A stretch of DNA of 34,943 bases from contig CAIOLW010000087.1 in the NCBI GenBank assembly GCA_903859215.1, positions 1 through 34,943 of the forward strand, in the 5' to 3' direction. Position numbers and translations under genes: made by a program. This DNA is from an uncultured bacterium (GTDB lineage: Bacteria > Krumholzibacteriota > Krumholzibacteriia > LZORAL124-64-63). Under the pieces are notes generated by a model. The model made no database searches and had not been told where the DNA came from. It was given only the letters and a program-made list of their open reading frames with translations. This document shows, in pieces, positions 1 through 8,013 of the stretch. Each line of letters begins with the position of its first letter. The stretch's first letter is position 1.

Positions 1-146
1 CCGACGGTGTGCCCCATGTCGAAGATGTACTGCGTCCCGGCGTTCGTGGGCGGGATGGCGCCGCGGTCGTTGTACTGCGTCCAGAGCAGGAGGGGGCACT
101 GGATGCCGGAGAGGAACTTGGATTTGGAGATGGTGGGGTGGATCAT
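1..146 (-). CDS. DUF2779 / Cas4-like RecB-family nuclease, N-terminal fragment
   Basis: Only the first 48 codons are inside the window; the rest lies beyond the left edge. The translation contains SKSKFLSGIQCPLLLW near residue 7 and FDMGHTVG near residue 41. This pairing (a short-Ser-Lys start, a Q-C-P-x-x-L-W motif and a later F-D-x-G-H-x-V-G) is typical of the N-terminus of DUF2779 proteins and related Cas4/RecB-like PD-(D/E)XK nucleases. The conserved Cys in QCP is one that in Cas4-like proteins belongs to an iron-sulphur cluster; whether it does so here cannot be seen. The ATG at 146 is preceded by an AGGA ribosome-binding site at good distance. The catalytic core is not visible, so activity is unknown. 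A defence or repair role is inference. Confidence 0.7.
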   Translation of the reverse strand, partial: MIHPTISKSKFLSGIQCPLLLWTQYNDRGAIPPTNAGTQYIFDMGHTV

Positions 147-650
147 TCGGCATCCTCGTTCGTGGCCTTGTCGCCCGTCGTCATGCACGCCGGCATCCCG
201 ATATCCAGTGCGACCATTATCCCGTTCCGCCGCCGTCGCGTCCACCACCGTGCGCTACCGTTCGAACGCCGGCCGCCCGTGCTCAGCGAGATCCCCGGCA
301 GCGCGTGGCTTGCCGGTGTGGGAAACCCGACAAATGACGTCCTGTCGCATTTTATGGGGAAGATTCTCAGGGACATAGGGTTATCCGCCTGGGACTTTGT
401 GGACCAACCGAGCGACGGCGGTCTGGAGCCTGCTCTTCGCACCCGCCGCATTTGACTTAAAATGAGATTCCGTCGCTCTCACTGCTTCCCCCACCCGGCC
501 CCGCGTCATTATTTTTGATCCCGCAACTTGCGCAAATTTAACAACTTATCCGTTATGGTTCCGCCAGACGGAACAGTGTGCTTTCCTTTTCATTTACGGC
601 TATATTATAATTGCTCCGGTAGTCATCGCCCAAATGACGCAGGAAGTACA
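147..650. other. Gene-free divergent spacer, AT-richer towards its right end
   Basis: About 500 bases lie between the leftward nuclease gene and the rightward gene starting at 651. Open frames exist here on both strands, but none resembles a protein or has a convincing ribosome-binding site. From about 450 onward the sequence becomes clearly AT-richer than the rest of the window, including an ATTATTTTTG run near 508 and the palindrome TTGCGCAA at 528-535. This suggests a regulatory region or a junction with acquired DNA. No RNA gene was recognised. Confidence 0.6.
606..611 (+). promoter_or_regulatory. Candidate -10 box TATAAT for the gene at 651
   Basis: A perfect TATAAT lies 39 bases before the ATG at 651, in an AT-rich stretch. 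The -35 position (about 582-588, TTTCCTT) matches the consensus poorly. The call rests mainly on the -10 box and its location. Confidence 0.45.
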
Positions 651-1544
651 ATGATGTTGTTGTTCGCTACGGAATTCCCGATCGACCATGGCGCCGATCC
701 CGCTGAATTCCTCCGTGTCATCCGGGAGTGGATCCTTGCCACCCCCGAGACCACGCTGACCCCTGAAGCGCTGGCCGCCTTCGATTCCTCGGACACCTTC
801 ACCGCCGGTGAGGGTGACGAGTTGGTGCGCGTGCTGCGCGTCAACCTGCCCGAGGACGAGTCGGTCGCCGTCGGCTTCGCCCGCCAGGAGGGCCTGCTCA
901 AGTGGGCCACGACCCTGGTCTATTCGCGCCAGGCCGACGATACGTGGATTTCCGTCCGCGTGTCGGCCGATGCGCGCGGGCCCGGCGTGCCCGTGCCTGC
1001 GGTGAAGAAGCCCGTCATCGTCCACACGCTGATCGAAGAGCTCGGCGGCGCGATGGACGGCGCCCTCGCCGTGCGCTCGACGCCCGTCCGGCTGTCCGAC
1101 CTGGACATGGAGCTGGCGGTGCGCTGCGTCACCGGCGATGCCGGCTGTCGCCTGCCGGTCGCTTACGTCAGTGTCGACCAGACCGGCGGCCATGTGCTGC
1201 ATGTCGATGCACTGGCGCTGGCCCTGACCGGCATTGCGCACGTTTTGGTCGAGCCCGACCGCATGTTCTCGATGCAGCTGAAGCACCTGTCCGGCTCGCG
1301 CAACGTCTACGGCGGGACCATCGGCGTGCACTGGCCCGACGGCAACGGCCGTCGCCCGTTCTTCGTCGGCGGCGCCTTCCGCACGGCGGCCGACCTGGGC
1401 CCGGCCATCCTCGACGAGATCCGCCGCGCGCTGTGCGGCCGGCCCACGCTGACGCGGTGCGCCTGGGGCACGGTGCAGCAGATGCATGCGCGCCTGAACC
1501 CGCCCGCCGCCGCGGCGCCGGCGGTGCAGGAGGCCGAAGGCTAA
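651..1544 (+). CDS. Conserved hypothetical protein, 297 aa, accessory/defence-island type
   Basis: The start at 651 was chosen because GGAAG precedes it at normal spacing and the protein then begins MMLLFATEFPIDHG. The frame is open back to 528, but that extension is rich in non-coding-looking AT sequence. The protein has no signal peptide or membrane segment. It looks like a soluble alpha/beta protein with a conserved-looking core: a VPVPAVKKPVIVHTLIEELGG segment, then RLPVAYVSVD, then AHVLVEPDRMFS and NVYGGTIGVHWP. I do not recognise a named domain. From memory, proteins with this pattern (ATEFP start, HVxVEP, YGGxxGI) occur beside large ATPase or helicase genes in accessory islands, but no such partner is present here. 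It is monocistronic, with a terminator 37 bases after its stop. A link to the divergent DUF2779 nuclease gene is only suggested by position. Confidence 0.75.
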   Translation: MMLLFATEFPIDHGADPAEFLRVIREWILATPETTLTPEALAAFDSSDTFTAGEGDELVRVLRVNLPEDESVAVGFARQEGLLKWATTLVYSRQADDTWISVRVSADARGPGVPVPAVKKPVIVHTLIEELGGAMDGALAVRSTPVRLSDLDMELAVRCVTGDAGCRLPVAYVSVDQTGGHVLHVDALALALTGIAHVLVEPDRMFSMQLKHLSGSRNVYGGTIGVHWPDGNGRRPFFVGGAFRTAADLGPAILDEIRRALCGRPTLTRCAWGTVQQMHARLNPPAAAAPAVQEAEG

Positions 1545-1547
1545 GCC

Positions 1548-1567
1548 GACTTGCGCCGGCGCAAGTC
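1548..1567. repeat. Perfect 20-bp palindrome just after the stop codon
   Basis: GACTTGCGCC is followed immediately by its reverse complement GGCGCAAGTC, three bases after the stop of the upstream gene. The RNA could form a short tight hairpin; in DNA it could be a dimeric protein-binding site. The related TTGCGCAA occurs on the other side of the same gene at 528-535. Confidence 0.8.
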
Positions 1568-1580
1568 CTGAACGACACGG

Positions 1581-1612
1581 GGGACCCGGGCTGTGGCTCG
1601 GGTCCCTTTTTT
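1581..1612 (+). terminator. Rho-independent terminator of the 297-aa gene
   Basis: An 11-bp stem (1581-1591 with 1596-1606, one G-T wobble) closes a TGTG loop and is followed directly by six T residues. It isolates the preceding gene from the sigma-factor operon. Confidence 0.92.
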
Positions 1613-1821
1613 GCAATCCGCCTGCCCGACTTCCAGAGCACCACCATCGACTCGTTCGACAGCGGCCGGCGCGCCCCGGGGAACCCGCGAACCCATTTGA
1701 CGGCCCCGGCCCGGGCCCCGAAACTGACCGCAGCCACCCCGGCGCCTCGTTCGATCGGCGACCGCAGGTAAACGAACCCCTCCCGGCGTTCGTCTTGTGG
1801 TCCAGAACGAGGAGGATGCTC

Positions 1822-2451
1822 ATGGGCAAACTGGATCAGCAAGACCCGTCGGGCGCGTCACCACCCGAGCGCGCCCCCCAACAGGACCTGGAACTGGCCC
1901 GCGCCGCCGCCCTGGGCGACGAGGAGGCCTGGCGCCGCCTGTACGACGCCACCTGCCAGCCGCTGTTCAACTTCCTGGTCTACCAGACCGGCGACCGCGA
2001 GGCTGCGCGCGATCTCGTGCAGGAGACGTACGTGACGGCGCTCGGGCGCCTGGACACGTACCGCGGGCAGGGCACGCTGCTCAGCTGGCTGCGGTCGGTC
2101 GGCCTGCGCAAGAGCCTGGACTGGCGACGGCGCGTGAAGCTCGGCGTCCGCAAGGTCGCCGCGCTGGCCCTCGAGCGCACAGCCCTCACGTCTTCCGGTT
2201 CCGAAGCCGCGTTCCCCGGCCTGGGGGACGGCTTCCAGGCGGCGCTGAACCGCCTGTCGCCGCACCAGCGCGCCGCGCTGCTGCTGCGTGAACTGGAGGA
2301 CGCTTCCTTCGCCGAGATCGCCGCGGTCCTGGACTGCGGCGAACCCACCGCGAGGGTTCATCACCACCGGGCCTGCCGGAAGCTGCGCCTTTGGCTGCGC
2401 GACGGCGACGACCTGGTGTTCAGCGAGCTGCCGGGAGGGGAACAGTCATGA
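1822..2451 (+). CDS. ECF-type RNA polymerase sigma factor
   Basis: A 209-aa sigma-70 family protein of the extracytoplasmic-function size class. Region 2 spans roughly residues 30-100, with the motif DLVQETYVTALGRLDTYRGQ followed by LLSWLRSV, the promoter-melting and core-binding part. Region 4 is at about 140-190, with LSPHQRAALLLREL and a helix-turn-helix FAEIAAVLDC...ARVHHHRACRKLR that would read the -35 element. The ATG at 1822 sits six bases after GGAGG; an in-frame ATG at 1816 lies inside the ribosome-binding site and a TTG at 1795 is less likely. The stop overlaps the ATG of the next gene (ATGA), so sigma factor and vWA protein are translationally coupled. This arrangement commonly places a sigma factor with its membrane regulator. 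The target promoters are unknown. Confidence 0.9.
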   Translation: MGKLDQQDPSGASPPERAPQQDLELARAAALGDEEAWRRLYDATCQPLFNFLVYQTGDREAARDLVQETYVTALGRLDTYRGQGTLLSWLRSVGLRKSLDWRRRVKLGVRKVAALALERTALTSSGSEAAFPGLGDGFQAALNRLSPHQRAALLLRELEDASFAEIAAVLDCGEPTARVHHHRACRKLRLWLRDGDDLVFSELPGGEQS

Positions 2452-4616
2452 AGCGCTACCTGAAGAACGATCGCTACCGGATGACGGAACACGAGGCCGG
2501 CAATGTGTGGTACGCGGTGCGCCGCGAGTTGAACGGGTCCGGGGGCGGCGCCGCGGGTCGCCGCGGCATGCGCGCGTGGCGGCCGGCCATGGCGACGGTC
2601 GCCGTCCTGGCCGTGGCCGTGGTTTCGGTGGTCTGGTGGCAGGACGGCCGCGCCCCCATGCCCACGCAGCCGGGCCGGTCATCGATCCCCTACGAGTCGA
2701 TCGGCGTCCCGCCGGCGCCGCCGGCCGTGGCGAAGACCGAACGGCGCGGCGCGCCCGCGCAGAAGGAGACGCCGCCGGAGGTGGCGGCAGCTCCCCGGGG
2801 CGAGCGGCAGGCGGAACGGCCCGCGACCCCGCAGCCCCCCACTGCCAAGCCCGCCGCCGCGGAGCCGGCGAAGGGCAAGGACGCGGAGTCGACCGTCGTG
2901 GCGACCCTCGAGCCGCTCGAGGTCACGTCCGAGGAGTACATGGTCGACACCAGGAGCATGCCGGCCGGCGCGGGTGACCTGGCGGGCGCCAACCAGGGCG
3001 TGGTCACCCGGACGTTCGACAAGTACGCCGTCGATTCGGTCAACGACGCCCTCGCGAAGCAGTCGGCCGAACGGCAGTCCCTCGTCGGCTACCCGGCCGG
3101 CGGCGTGCGCGGCGGCGCCGAACAGACGGCGCCCGGGTTCGCTCCCGGCTCGGTCACCGGCGGGTCCACGCCCCCCAACGGGGAGAAGTACGAACTGATG
3201 TACTTCGAGCACGCCGGCGTGAATCCGTTCATCGCCACCGAGGATGACGCGCTGTCGACCTTCGCGCTGGACGTGGACAACGCCTCGTTCTCGCTGGCCC
3301 GCAGCTACCTCGACCGCGGCGAACTGCCGCCCGCAGCCGCCATCCGCGTCGAGGAGTTCGTCAACGCCATCGATGCGGGCTGGGAGAGCGTGCGGAACGA
3401 GACCTTCCGCATCGGCCTGGACGGCGGACCGTCGCGCTTCGGCGAGGGCTACCAGCTGCTGCGCGTGGGCATCGTCGGGCGCAGCGTGGATGATGCGCAT
3501 CGCAAGGCCGCCAACCTGGTGTTCGTGATCGACACGTCCGGCTCGATGGGGCGCGAGAATCGCCTGGAGTCGGTCAAGCGGGCGCTGCGCACGCTGGTCG
3601 ACGAGCTGGGCGAGGGCGACCGCGTGGGCATCGTCACCTACGGCTCGCAGGCCGAGGTGCGGTTGCCGCTGACGGATGTCTCGCGGCGCGGCGAGATCCT
3701 CGGCATCATCGACGGGCTGGCCACCGACGGCAGCACCAACGTGGCCGATGGCCTGAAGCTGGGCTACGGGGTGGCGCGTCGCGGTTTCGACGCCGGGCTC
3801 ATCAACCGGCTGGTCCTGTGCTCGGACGGCGTGGCCAACACCGGCCAGGCCACCGACGCCGGGGGCATCCTGGACCTGGCGCGCCGCGGGTCCGACGACG
3901 GCATCACCCTGTCGGCCGTCGGCTTCGGCATGGGCAACTACAACGACGTGCTGATGGAGCAGCTGGCCGACCAGGGCGACGGCAACTACTTCTACGTGGA
4001 CGGCCCGCGCGAGGCCGAGCGGGTGTTCCACGAGAACCTGACCGGCATGTTGCAGACCATCGCCCGCCAGGCCAAGGTGCAGGTCGAGTTCGACCCGAAG
4101 CGCGTGTCGCGCTGGCGCCTGCTGGGCTACGAGAACCGCGACGTGGCCGACCGCGACTTCCGCAACGACGCCGTCGATGCGGGCGAAGTGGGCGCCGGGA
4201 ACCAGGTCACCGCGCTGTACGAGGTGAAGCTGGCGGAGCCCGAGAGCGACCGCGGGGCGCTCGAGGGACGGCTCGGTGCGGTGCATCTGCGGTGGGAAGC
4301 GCCCGAGCACGACACCGCGCATGCCGGCAAGGTGACCGAGATCGAGCGCCCGATCGATGCCTCGCTGTTCGCGGCGCGGGACGGCGGCGGTTCGGCCCAT
4401 CGCCGCGCGCAGGTGCTGGCGGCCGAGTTCGCCGAGATCCTGCGCGGCAGCTACTGGGCGAAGGAGAGCCGCGTCTCGTCGCTGGTGCCGCTGGCCGACG
4501 GACTGGCGGCCGAACTGCCCCGCGAGCAGGCGGTGCAGGACCTGGCGCGGATGATCCGGCGGGCGGCCGACCTGGCGGACGGGCGCGGGCGGGTCGAGCC
4601 GATGGAAGACAAGTAG
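2448..4616 (+). CDS. YfbK-type membrane-anchored von Willebrand factor A protein, possible anti-sigma regulator
   Basis: A 722-aa protein whose ATG overlaps the sigma-factor stop, behind GGGAGGGG. Residues 1-45 are cytoplasmic-looking, with a TEHEAGNVWYAVRREL segment of the kind that precedes the membrane helix in many anti-sigma factors. One membrane helix follows at about 46-64, then a long Pro/Ala-rich linker. Residues about 154-205 (VTSEEYMVDTRS, then FDKYAVDSVNDALAKQSA) resemble a TonB-receptor plug segment. The C-terminal two thirds match the YfbK family: an N-terminal vWF_A region (about 250-310), a vWA domain with an intact metal-binding motif DTSGSM at 362-367, and a C-terminal DUF3520-like region (about 545-715). 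Adhesion or sensing at the cell surface with control of the sigma factor is inference; the family has no firm biochemical role. Confidence 0.88.
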   Translation: MKRYLKNDRYRMTEHEAGNVWYAVRRELNGSGGGAAGRRGMRAWRPAMATVAVLAVAVVSVVWWQDGRAPMPTQPGRSSIPYESIGVPPAPPAVAKTERRGAPAQKETPPEVAAAPRGERQAERPATPQPPTAKPAAAEPAKGKDAESTVVATLEPLEVTSEEYMVDTRSMPAGAGDLAGANQGVVTRTFDKYAVDSVNDALAKQSAERQSLVGYPAGGVRGGAEQTAPGFAPGSVTGGSTPPNGEKYELMYFEHAGVNPFIATEDDALSTFALDVDNASFSLARSYLDRGELPPAAAIRVEEFVNAIDAGWESVRNETFRIGLDGGPSRFGEGYQLLRVGIVGRSVDDAHRKAANLVFVIDTSGSMGRENRLESVKRALRTLVDELGEGDRVGIVTYGSQAEVRLPLTDVSRRGEILGIIDGLATDGSTNVADGLKLGYGVARRGFDAGLINRLVLCSDGVANTGQATDAGGILDLARRGSDDGITLSAVGFGMGNYNDVLMEQLADQGDGNYFYVDGPREAERVFHENLTGMLQTIARQAKVQVEFDPKRVSRWRLLGYENRDVADRDFRNDAVDAGEVGAGNQVTALYEVKLAEPESDRGALEGRLGAVHLRWEAPEHDTAHAGKVTEIERPIDASLFAARDGGGSAHRRAQVLAAEFAEILRGSYWAKESRVSSLVPLADGLAAELPREQAVQDLARMIRRAADLADGRGRVEPMEDK

Positions 4617-4639
4617 CAAACTCCGACACCGGGAGGACC

Positions 4640-5164
4640 ATGCCCCGCAACATCGAGATCAAGGCCCGGCTGGGCGGCGAAGGGGCGTCACTGGACGCGG
4701 TCGCCGCCCGCGCCGCGGCGCTGGCCACCGAGCCGGCCTGCGAGATCCTGCAGGACGACACCTTCTTCCGCTGCGAAACGGGGCGCCTGAAGCTGCGTGC
4801 GTTCGCTTCCGGGGGCGGTGAACTGATCTACTACCGCCGCGCCGACGCCGCCGGCCCCAAGGAGTCGTTCTACGTGCTGGCCCCGGTCGACGACTGCGAA
4901 GCGCTCCGGCGCGCCCTGTCGCTGGCCTACGGCGAGGCGGGCCGCGTGCGCAAGCGGCGCACGCTGGTCATGGTCGGGCGCACGCGCGTGCACCTGGACC
5001 GTGTGGAGGGGCTGGGGGAATTCATGGAGTTGGAAGTCGTGCTGCGCGACGACGAAGCCGGCGCCGTGGGCGAGGAAGAGGCGCGCGCGTTGATGGAGCG
5101 GCTGGGAGTTGCACCGGCGCAACTGGTCGAGGGGGCGTACGTCGACCTGATCGAAGGCCGGTAG
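4640..5164 (+). CDS. CYTH-domain protein (class IV adenylate cyclase / triphosphatase fold)
   Basis: A 174-aa single-domain protein beginning MPRNIEIKARL, the ExEIKxR-type signature that starts the CYTH triphosphate tunnel. Further tunnel-like elements follow: DDTFFRC near residue 40, LKLRAF, LIYYRRAD, VRKRRTLVMV and VHLDRVEGLGEFMELEVVL. Family members bind a triphosphate through paired acidic and basic residues and act as adenylate cyclases, thiamine triphosphatases or inorganic triphosphatases; sequence alone does not separate these. The start at 4640 follows GGGAGG at short spacing. It lies 23 bases after the vWA gene on the same strand and is probably the last gene of that operon. Why a CYTH enzyme accompanies the sigma/vWA pair is not evident. 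Confidence 0.85.
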   Translation: MPRNIEIKARLGGEGASLDAVAARAAALATEPACEILQDDTFFRCETGRLKLRAFASGGGELIYYRRADAAGPKESFYVLAPVDDCEALRRALSLAYGEAGRVRKRRTLVMVGRTRVHLDRVEGLGEFMELEVVLRDDEAGAVGEEEARALMERLGVAPAQLVEGAYVDLIEGR

Positions 5165-5198
5165 AAAAAGGCGCGGCGCCCGCCGAAGCGGACGCCGC
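5165..5198 (-). terminator. Rho-independent terminator for the chemoreceptor gene
   Basis: Read on the minus strand, GCGGCG, one mismatch and CCGC pair with GCGG and CGCCGC around a stable TTCG tetraloop (5173-5198). GC and then CCTTTTT follow (T run at 5165-5169). It lies between two convergent genes and its T run abuts the CYTH stop codon, so it suits the minus strand best. Confidence 0.85.
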
Positions 5199-5223
5199 AC
5201 CCGTCCCGTCGCAGGGACCCGGA

Positions 5224-7233
5224 CTAGATGTCGATCATGTCCCGGCCGGAGCCGACCAGCTCAAGCTCGTCCTCGTCGAAGGCGATCACATGATCGACCT
5301 TCTTCGAGCGGGCCGGAGCCGGCTTGCGCGCGGGAGCCTGCGCCTGGGCCTTGGGGGCCTTCGGAGCGGAGGCAGCCTTGCGCATCGGCATGGCCGGCAT
5401 CTTCGCCTGCGGGCCGTAGCCGGTGTTCTCGCCACCGACCATCGACTCGAGCTCGCGAACCATCGAGGACAGCTCCTCGGCCTGGCCCGACAGCTCCTCG
5501 CTGGCCGACGCGGTCTCTTCCGCGTTGGCAGCGTTGGCCTGCGTGATGTGGTCCATCTGGCCCACGGCCGTGTTGATCTGGGCATTGCCCTCGGCCTGCT
5601 CGTTGCTGGCCTTGGCGATGCCGGCCACCAGCTCGTTGACCTCGGCGGCCGCCGAACTGATCTCCGCCAGCGCCGCGCCCACTTCGCGGGTGATGGCCAC
5701 GCCGTTGTCGGCGTTCTTGACCGACTCCTCGATCATCTGGGCCGTGTTCTTCGCAGCCTCGGCCGAACGCTGCGCCAGGTTGCGCACTTCCTCGGCCACG
5801 ACCGCGAAGCCCTTGCCCGCCTCGCCGGCGCGCGCCGCTTCGACAGCCGCGTTGAGGGCCAGCAGGTTGGTCTGGAAGGCGATCTCGTCGATCGTCTTGA
5901 TGATGCGCGCGGTCGAATCGCTCGACTTCTTGATGTCGTCGATGGCGGTGTTCATGCGCTGCATCGCGTCCACGCCGCGGTCGGCGCTGGACTTCGTCTG
6001 CGACGCCAGGGCATTGGCCTTGATGGCGTTCGCCGCGTTCTGGCGGGTCATCGCGGCCATCTCTTCCATGGAGGAGGAGGTTTCCTCGATGGCTGCCGCC
6101 TGGCGGCTGGCGCCGTCCGCGAGCGAGACGCTGGCCGACGACACCTGGCCGGCGGCGCTGGACGTCTGCTGCGAACCGGCGGTCAGGCCGCCGATGATCC
6201 GACGCAGCGGGCCGACGATCGAACGGGTGATCATCAGGGCTGCGAACACGCCGATCGCGATGCAGATCACCAGGCCGACCAGCAGGGTCAGCGACGAGGC
6301 GGTCAGGCTCGCCGAAGCCTCGTCGGCGATCTTGCGAGCGCCTTCGACGCCGGCCGCGGCGGTTTCCTGGGCCTGAGCCACGACGGCGTTGCCGACTTCG
6401 CCACGCTTGACGCCGACCGCCTGCAGGGCTTCCCAGTCCGTCAGGAATTCCTTCATCGCGGTGCGGTAGTCGTTGCCCGCCTTCTCGGTCGCCGCGATCT
6501 GCTCGATGTTGGCCGGATCGGCCGTGATCGCGCGCATTTCGTTGAACTTCGCGGCCATGGGATCGAACTTGGCGTCGGCGTCGATCATCAACTGGGGCTC
6601 ACGCAGGGCCTGGGCCTTCCAGTTGGCGATGCGGACCGAGTTGCCGAGGTCGATCACGTCGTTGACCAGCGTGATCTTCTTCATGCGCTCGCGCAGCTTG
6701 GCGCCCTTGAGGCCGGCCGCGATGTCCTTGTCCATCTTGTCGTTCTGGTTCGCCAGGTAGGCATTGCAGTTGTCCATGAACGCAGCCGCCGACGTGTTCA
6801 GCGTCGTGCGGTTGTCGCCCAACTGGCCGATGAGGTCCTTGGTCTGCTTCAGCAGGCCTTCGTACTCGGTGACCGACGCCTGGGCCGCCTGCACGGCGGG
6901 CCCCAGCTTGACCAGGTGCTTGGCCTCAGTGGCCAGCTTGGCGCAGTCGTCCAGAGACTTGTTGACGTCGGCCAAGTTCTTGGTGCCCTCGTCGTAGTAC
7001 TTCGGGTCCTCGCTCAGGCCGTAACTGCGGACCGCGAGCATCGTCACGTGCGACGCGCGCTCGACGTCCGTGCACAACTGCACTTCCGGCATGTATTCGG
7101 TAGCCAGGATGTTGGAGTTCTTCCGGACCATGTTCATGCTCACGACGCCCAGCGCGCCGAGGACGGACGCCAGACAGATCACCATCGCGAAGCCGAGGCT
7201 GATCTTAGCGCCGAGCTTCATGTTCTTCAGCAT
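5224..7233 (-). CDS. Methyl-accepting chemotaxis protein
   Basis: A 669-aa transmembrane chemoreceptor. The first membrane helix is at about residues 10-32. A mostly helical periplasmic sensor follows (about 33-310), probably of the 4HB/HBM class. The second helix is at about 311-335, then a HAMP-like stretch beginning [15 protein letters not shown]. The signalling domain has the [11 protein letters not shown] methylation region and the highly conserved hairpin tip ([19 protein letters not shown], then [15 protein letters not shown]) near 448-485, which binds CheW and CheA. The C-terminus is a Pro/Ala/Lys linker ending in an acidic tail without an NWETF-type CheR tether. The ATG at 7233 follows GGGAG. 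CheW is encoded 49 bases upstream, so the two are co-transcribed. The ligand cannot be predicted. Confidence 0.95.
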   Translation of the reverse strand: MLKNMKLGAKISLGFAMVICLASVLGALGVVSMNMVRKNSNILATEYMPEVQLCTDVERASHVTMLAVRSYGLSEDPKYYDEGTKNLADVNKSLDDCAKLATEAKHLVKLGPAVQAAQASVTEYEGLLKQTKDLIGQLGDNRTTLNTSAAAFMDNCNAYLANQNDKMDKDIAAGLKGAKLRERMKKITLVNDVIDLGNSVRIANWKAQALREPQLMIDADAKFDPMAAKFNEMRAITADPANIEQIAATEKAGNDYRTAMKEFLTDWEALQAVGVKRGEVGNAVVAQAQETAAAGVEGARKIADEASASLTASSLTLLVGLVICIAIGVFAALMITRSIVGPLRRIIGGLTAGSQQTSSAAGQVSSASVSLADGASRQAAAIEETSSSMEEMAAMTRQNAANAIKANALASQTKSSADRGVDAMQRMNTAIDDIKKSSDSTARIIKTIDEIAFQTNLLALNAAVEAARAGEAGKGFAVVAEEVRNLAQRSAEAAKNTAQMIEESVKNADNGVAITREVGAALAEISSAAAEVNELVAGIAKASNEQAEGNAQINTAVGQMDHITQANAANAEETASASEELSGQAEELSSMVRELESMVGGENTGYGPQAKMPAMPMRKAASAPKAPKAQAQAPARKPAPARSKKVDHVIAFDEDELELVGSGRDMIDI

Positions 7234-7282
7234 GGGTACGCTCCCTTCACACGGCCGTTCTTACGCGGCCGGCAGATGGTGA

Positions 7283-7771
7283 TCACGCCGTAAGACAGAG
7301 ATCCGCGATCTCGCTGGCAATGAGCACACGATTGATGTCGAGAAGCAGGGTGACGTGATCGCCGACCTTGCCGATGCCAAGGATGAATTCCGTGTCGACG
7401 CCCTGCCCGAAGGCCGGAGGATCCTGGATGTCGGCGGCGTTGAAGTACTGGACCTCGGAGACCTGGTCCACCAGGACCCCGATCTCGCGATCGCCGACGT
7501 GCGCCACGATGATGCACGTCTCGGCGGTGGCCTCGACTTCGTCCATGCCGAACTTCAGGCGCAGGTCAACCACGGGGATGACCGTGCCGCGCAGGTTGAT
7601 GACACCCTTCACATGGTGCGGAGCCAGCGGGATGGCGGTGACGCCGATGATCCCGATGATCTCGCGAACCTTGAGGATCTCCAGCCCGTAATGGCCGGGA
7701 CCCAGCTTGAAGGTGAGGTACTTGCCGGCCTTCTCCTGCGAGTTGGGCCGCACCGCCTCATTCTCCGTCAT
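7283..7771 (-). CDS. cheW: Chemotaxis adaptor protein CheW
   Basis: A 162-aa CheW-like domain protein that couples chemoreceptors to the kinase CheA. Characteristic segments are KYLTFKLGPGHYGLEILKV near the start, HHVKGVINLRGTVIPVVDL in the middle and REIGVLVDQVSEV later. The start at 7771 was chosen because GGAGGA lies just upstream and the family normally begins shortly before this strand. The open frame extends further upstream to 7858, but that part is not CheW-like. The receptor gene follows directly. No cheA, cheY, cheB or cheR lies in the window, so the partner kinase must be encoded elsewhere. Confidence 0.93.
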   Translation of the reverse strand: MTENEAVRPNSQEKAGKYLTFKLGPGHYGLEILKVREIIGIIGVTAIPLAPHHVKGVINLRGTVIPVVDLRLKFGMDEVEATAETCIIVAHVGDREIGVLVDQVSEVQYFNAADIQDPPAFGQGVDTEFILGIGKVGDHVTLLLDINRVLIASEIADLCLTA

Positions 7772-7934
7772 GTGATCCTCCTCATGCAGGGCGACCCCGT
7801 TGATCGCCACGATGCGTGCGCCCAGGGAGCCCGTCGCCGTCTTTCCGGCAGTGTCCACGCTGCCGATCCGGTGTCGGGCGCCCGCCCCAGGGCGTCACCT
7901 CTTCCGTGACCGTTTTCGGACGTACAACAGGGAC

Positions 7935-7970
7935 ATTTAGGGAATTTTTGGGAATTTTTGGAAATAACCC
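7935..7970. repeat. AT-rich tandem 10-mers upstream of cheW
   Basis: GGAATTTTTG occurs twice in direct tandem at 7941-7960 and continues as GGAAATAAC, preceded by ATTTAG. In a very GC-rich window this is conspicuous. It lies about 170-190 bases upstream of the CheW start, between the response regulator stop and cheW, and could be an UP-like element or a factor-binding array for the cheW-receptor transcript. No clear -10/-35 pair was found. Confidence 0.6.
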
Positions 7971-8013
7971 TCCCCAGCTAAGGATCACGCTAGCCGCCTT
8001 TCCTGATTGGCCC

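Noticed and set aside
143-455. Open frames of 100-150 codons on both strands in the left spacer
   Set aside because: No recognisable motifs, no good ribosome-binding sites and biased composition. They also overlap the supported nuclease start.
1678-1685. GGGGAACC upstream of the sigma-factor gene as an ECF autoregulatory -35 element
   Set aside because: No matching -10 was found at suitable spacing, so it cannot be separated from chance in GC-rich DNA.
2679-4619. A 646-codon open frame antisense to the vWA gene
   Set aside because: Composition typical of the complement of a GC-rich gene, no motifs, and it conflicts with a well-supported operon.
5290-7293. A 667-codon open frame on the plus strand opposite the chemoreceptor gene
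   Set aside because: It is rich in Arg, Gly, His and Leu, resembles no protein, and lies antisense to an unmistakable chemoreceptor; a GC-bias artefact.
7772-7858. A longer CheW with 29 extra N-terminal residues
   Set aside because: GGAGGA sits just before the ATG at 7771 and the extra residues are not CheW-like.
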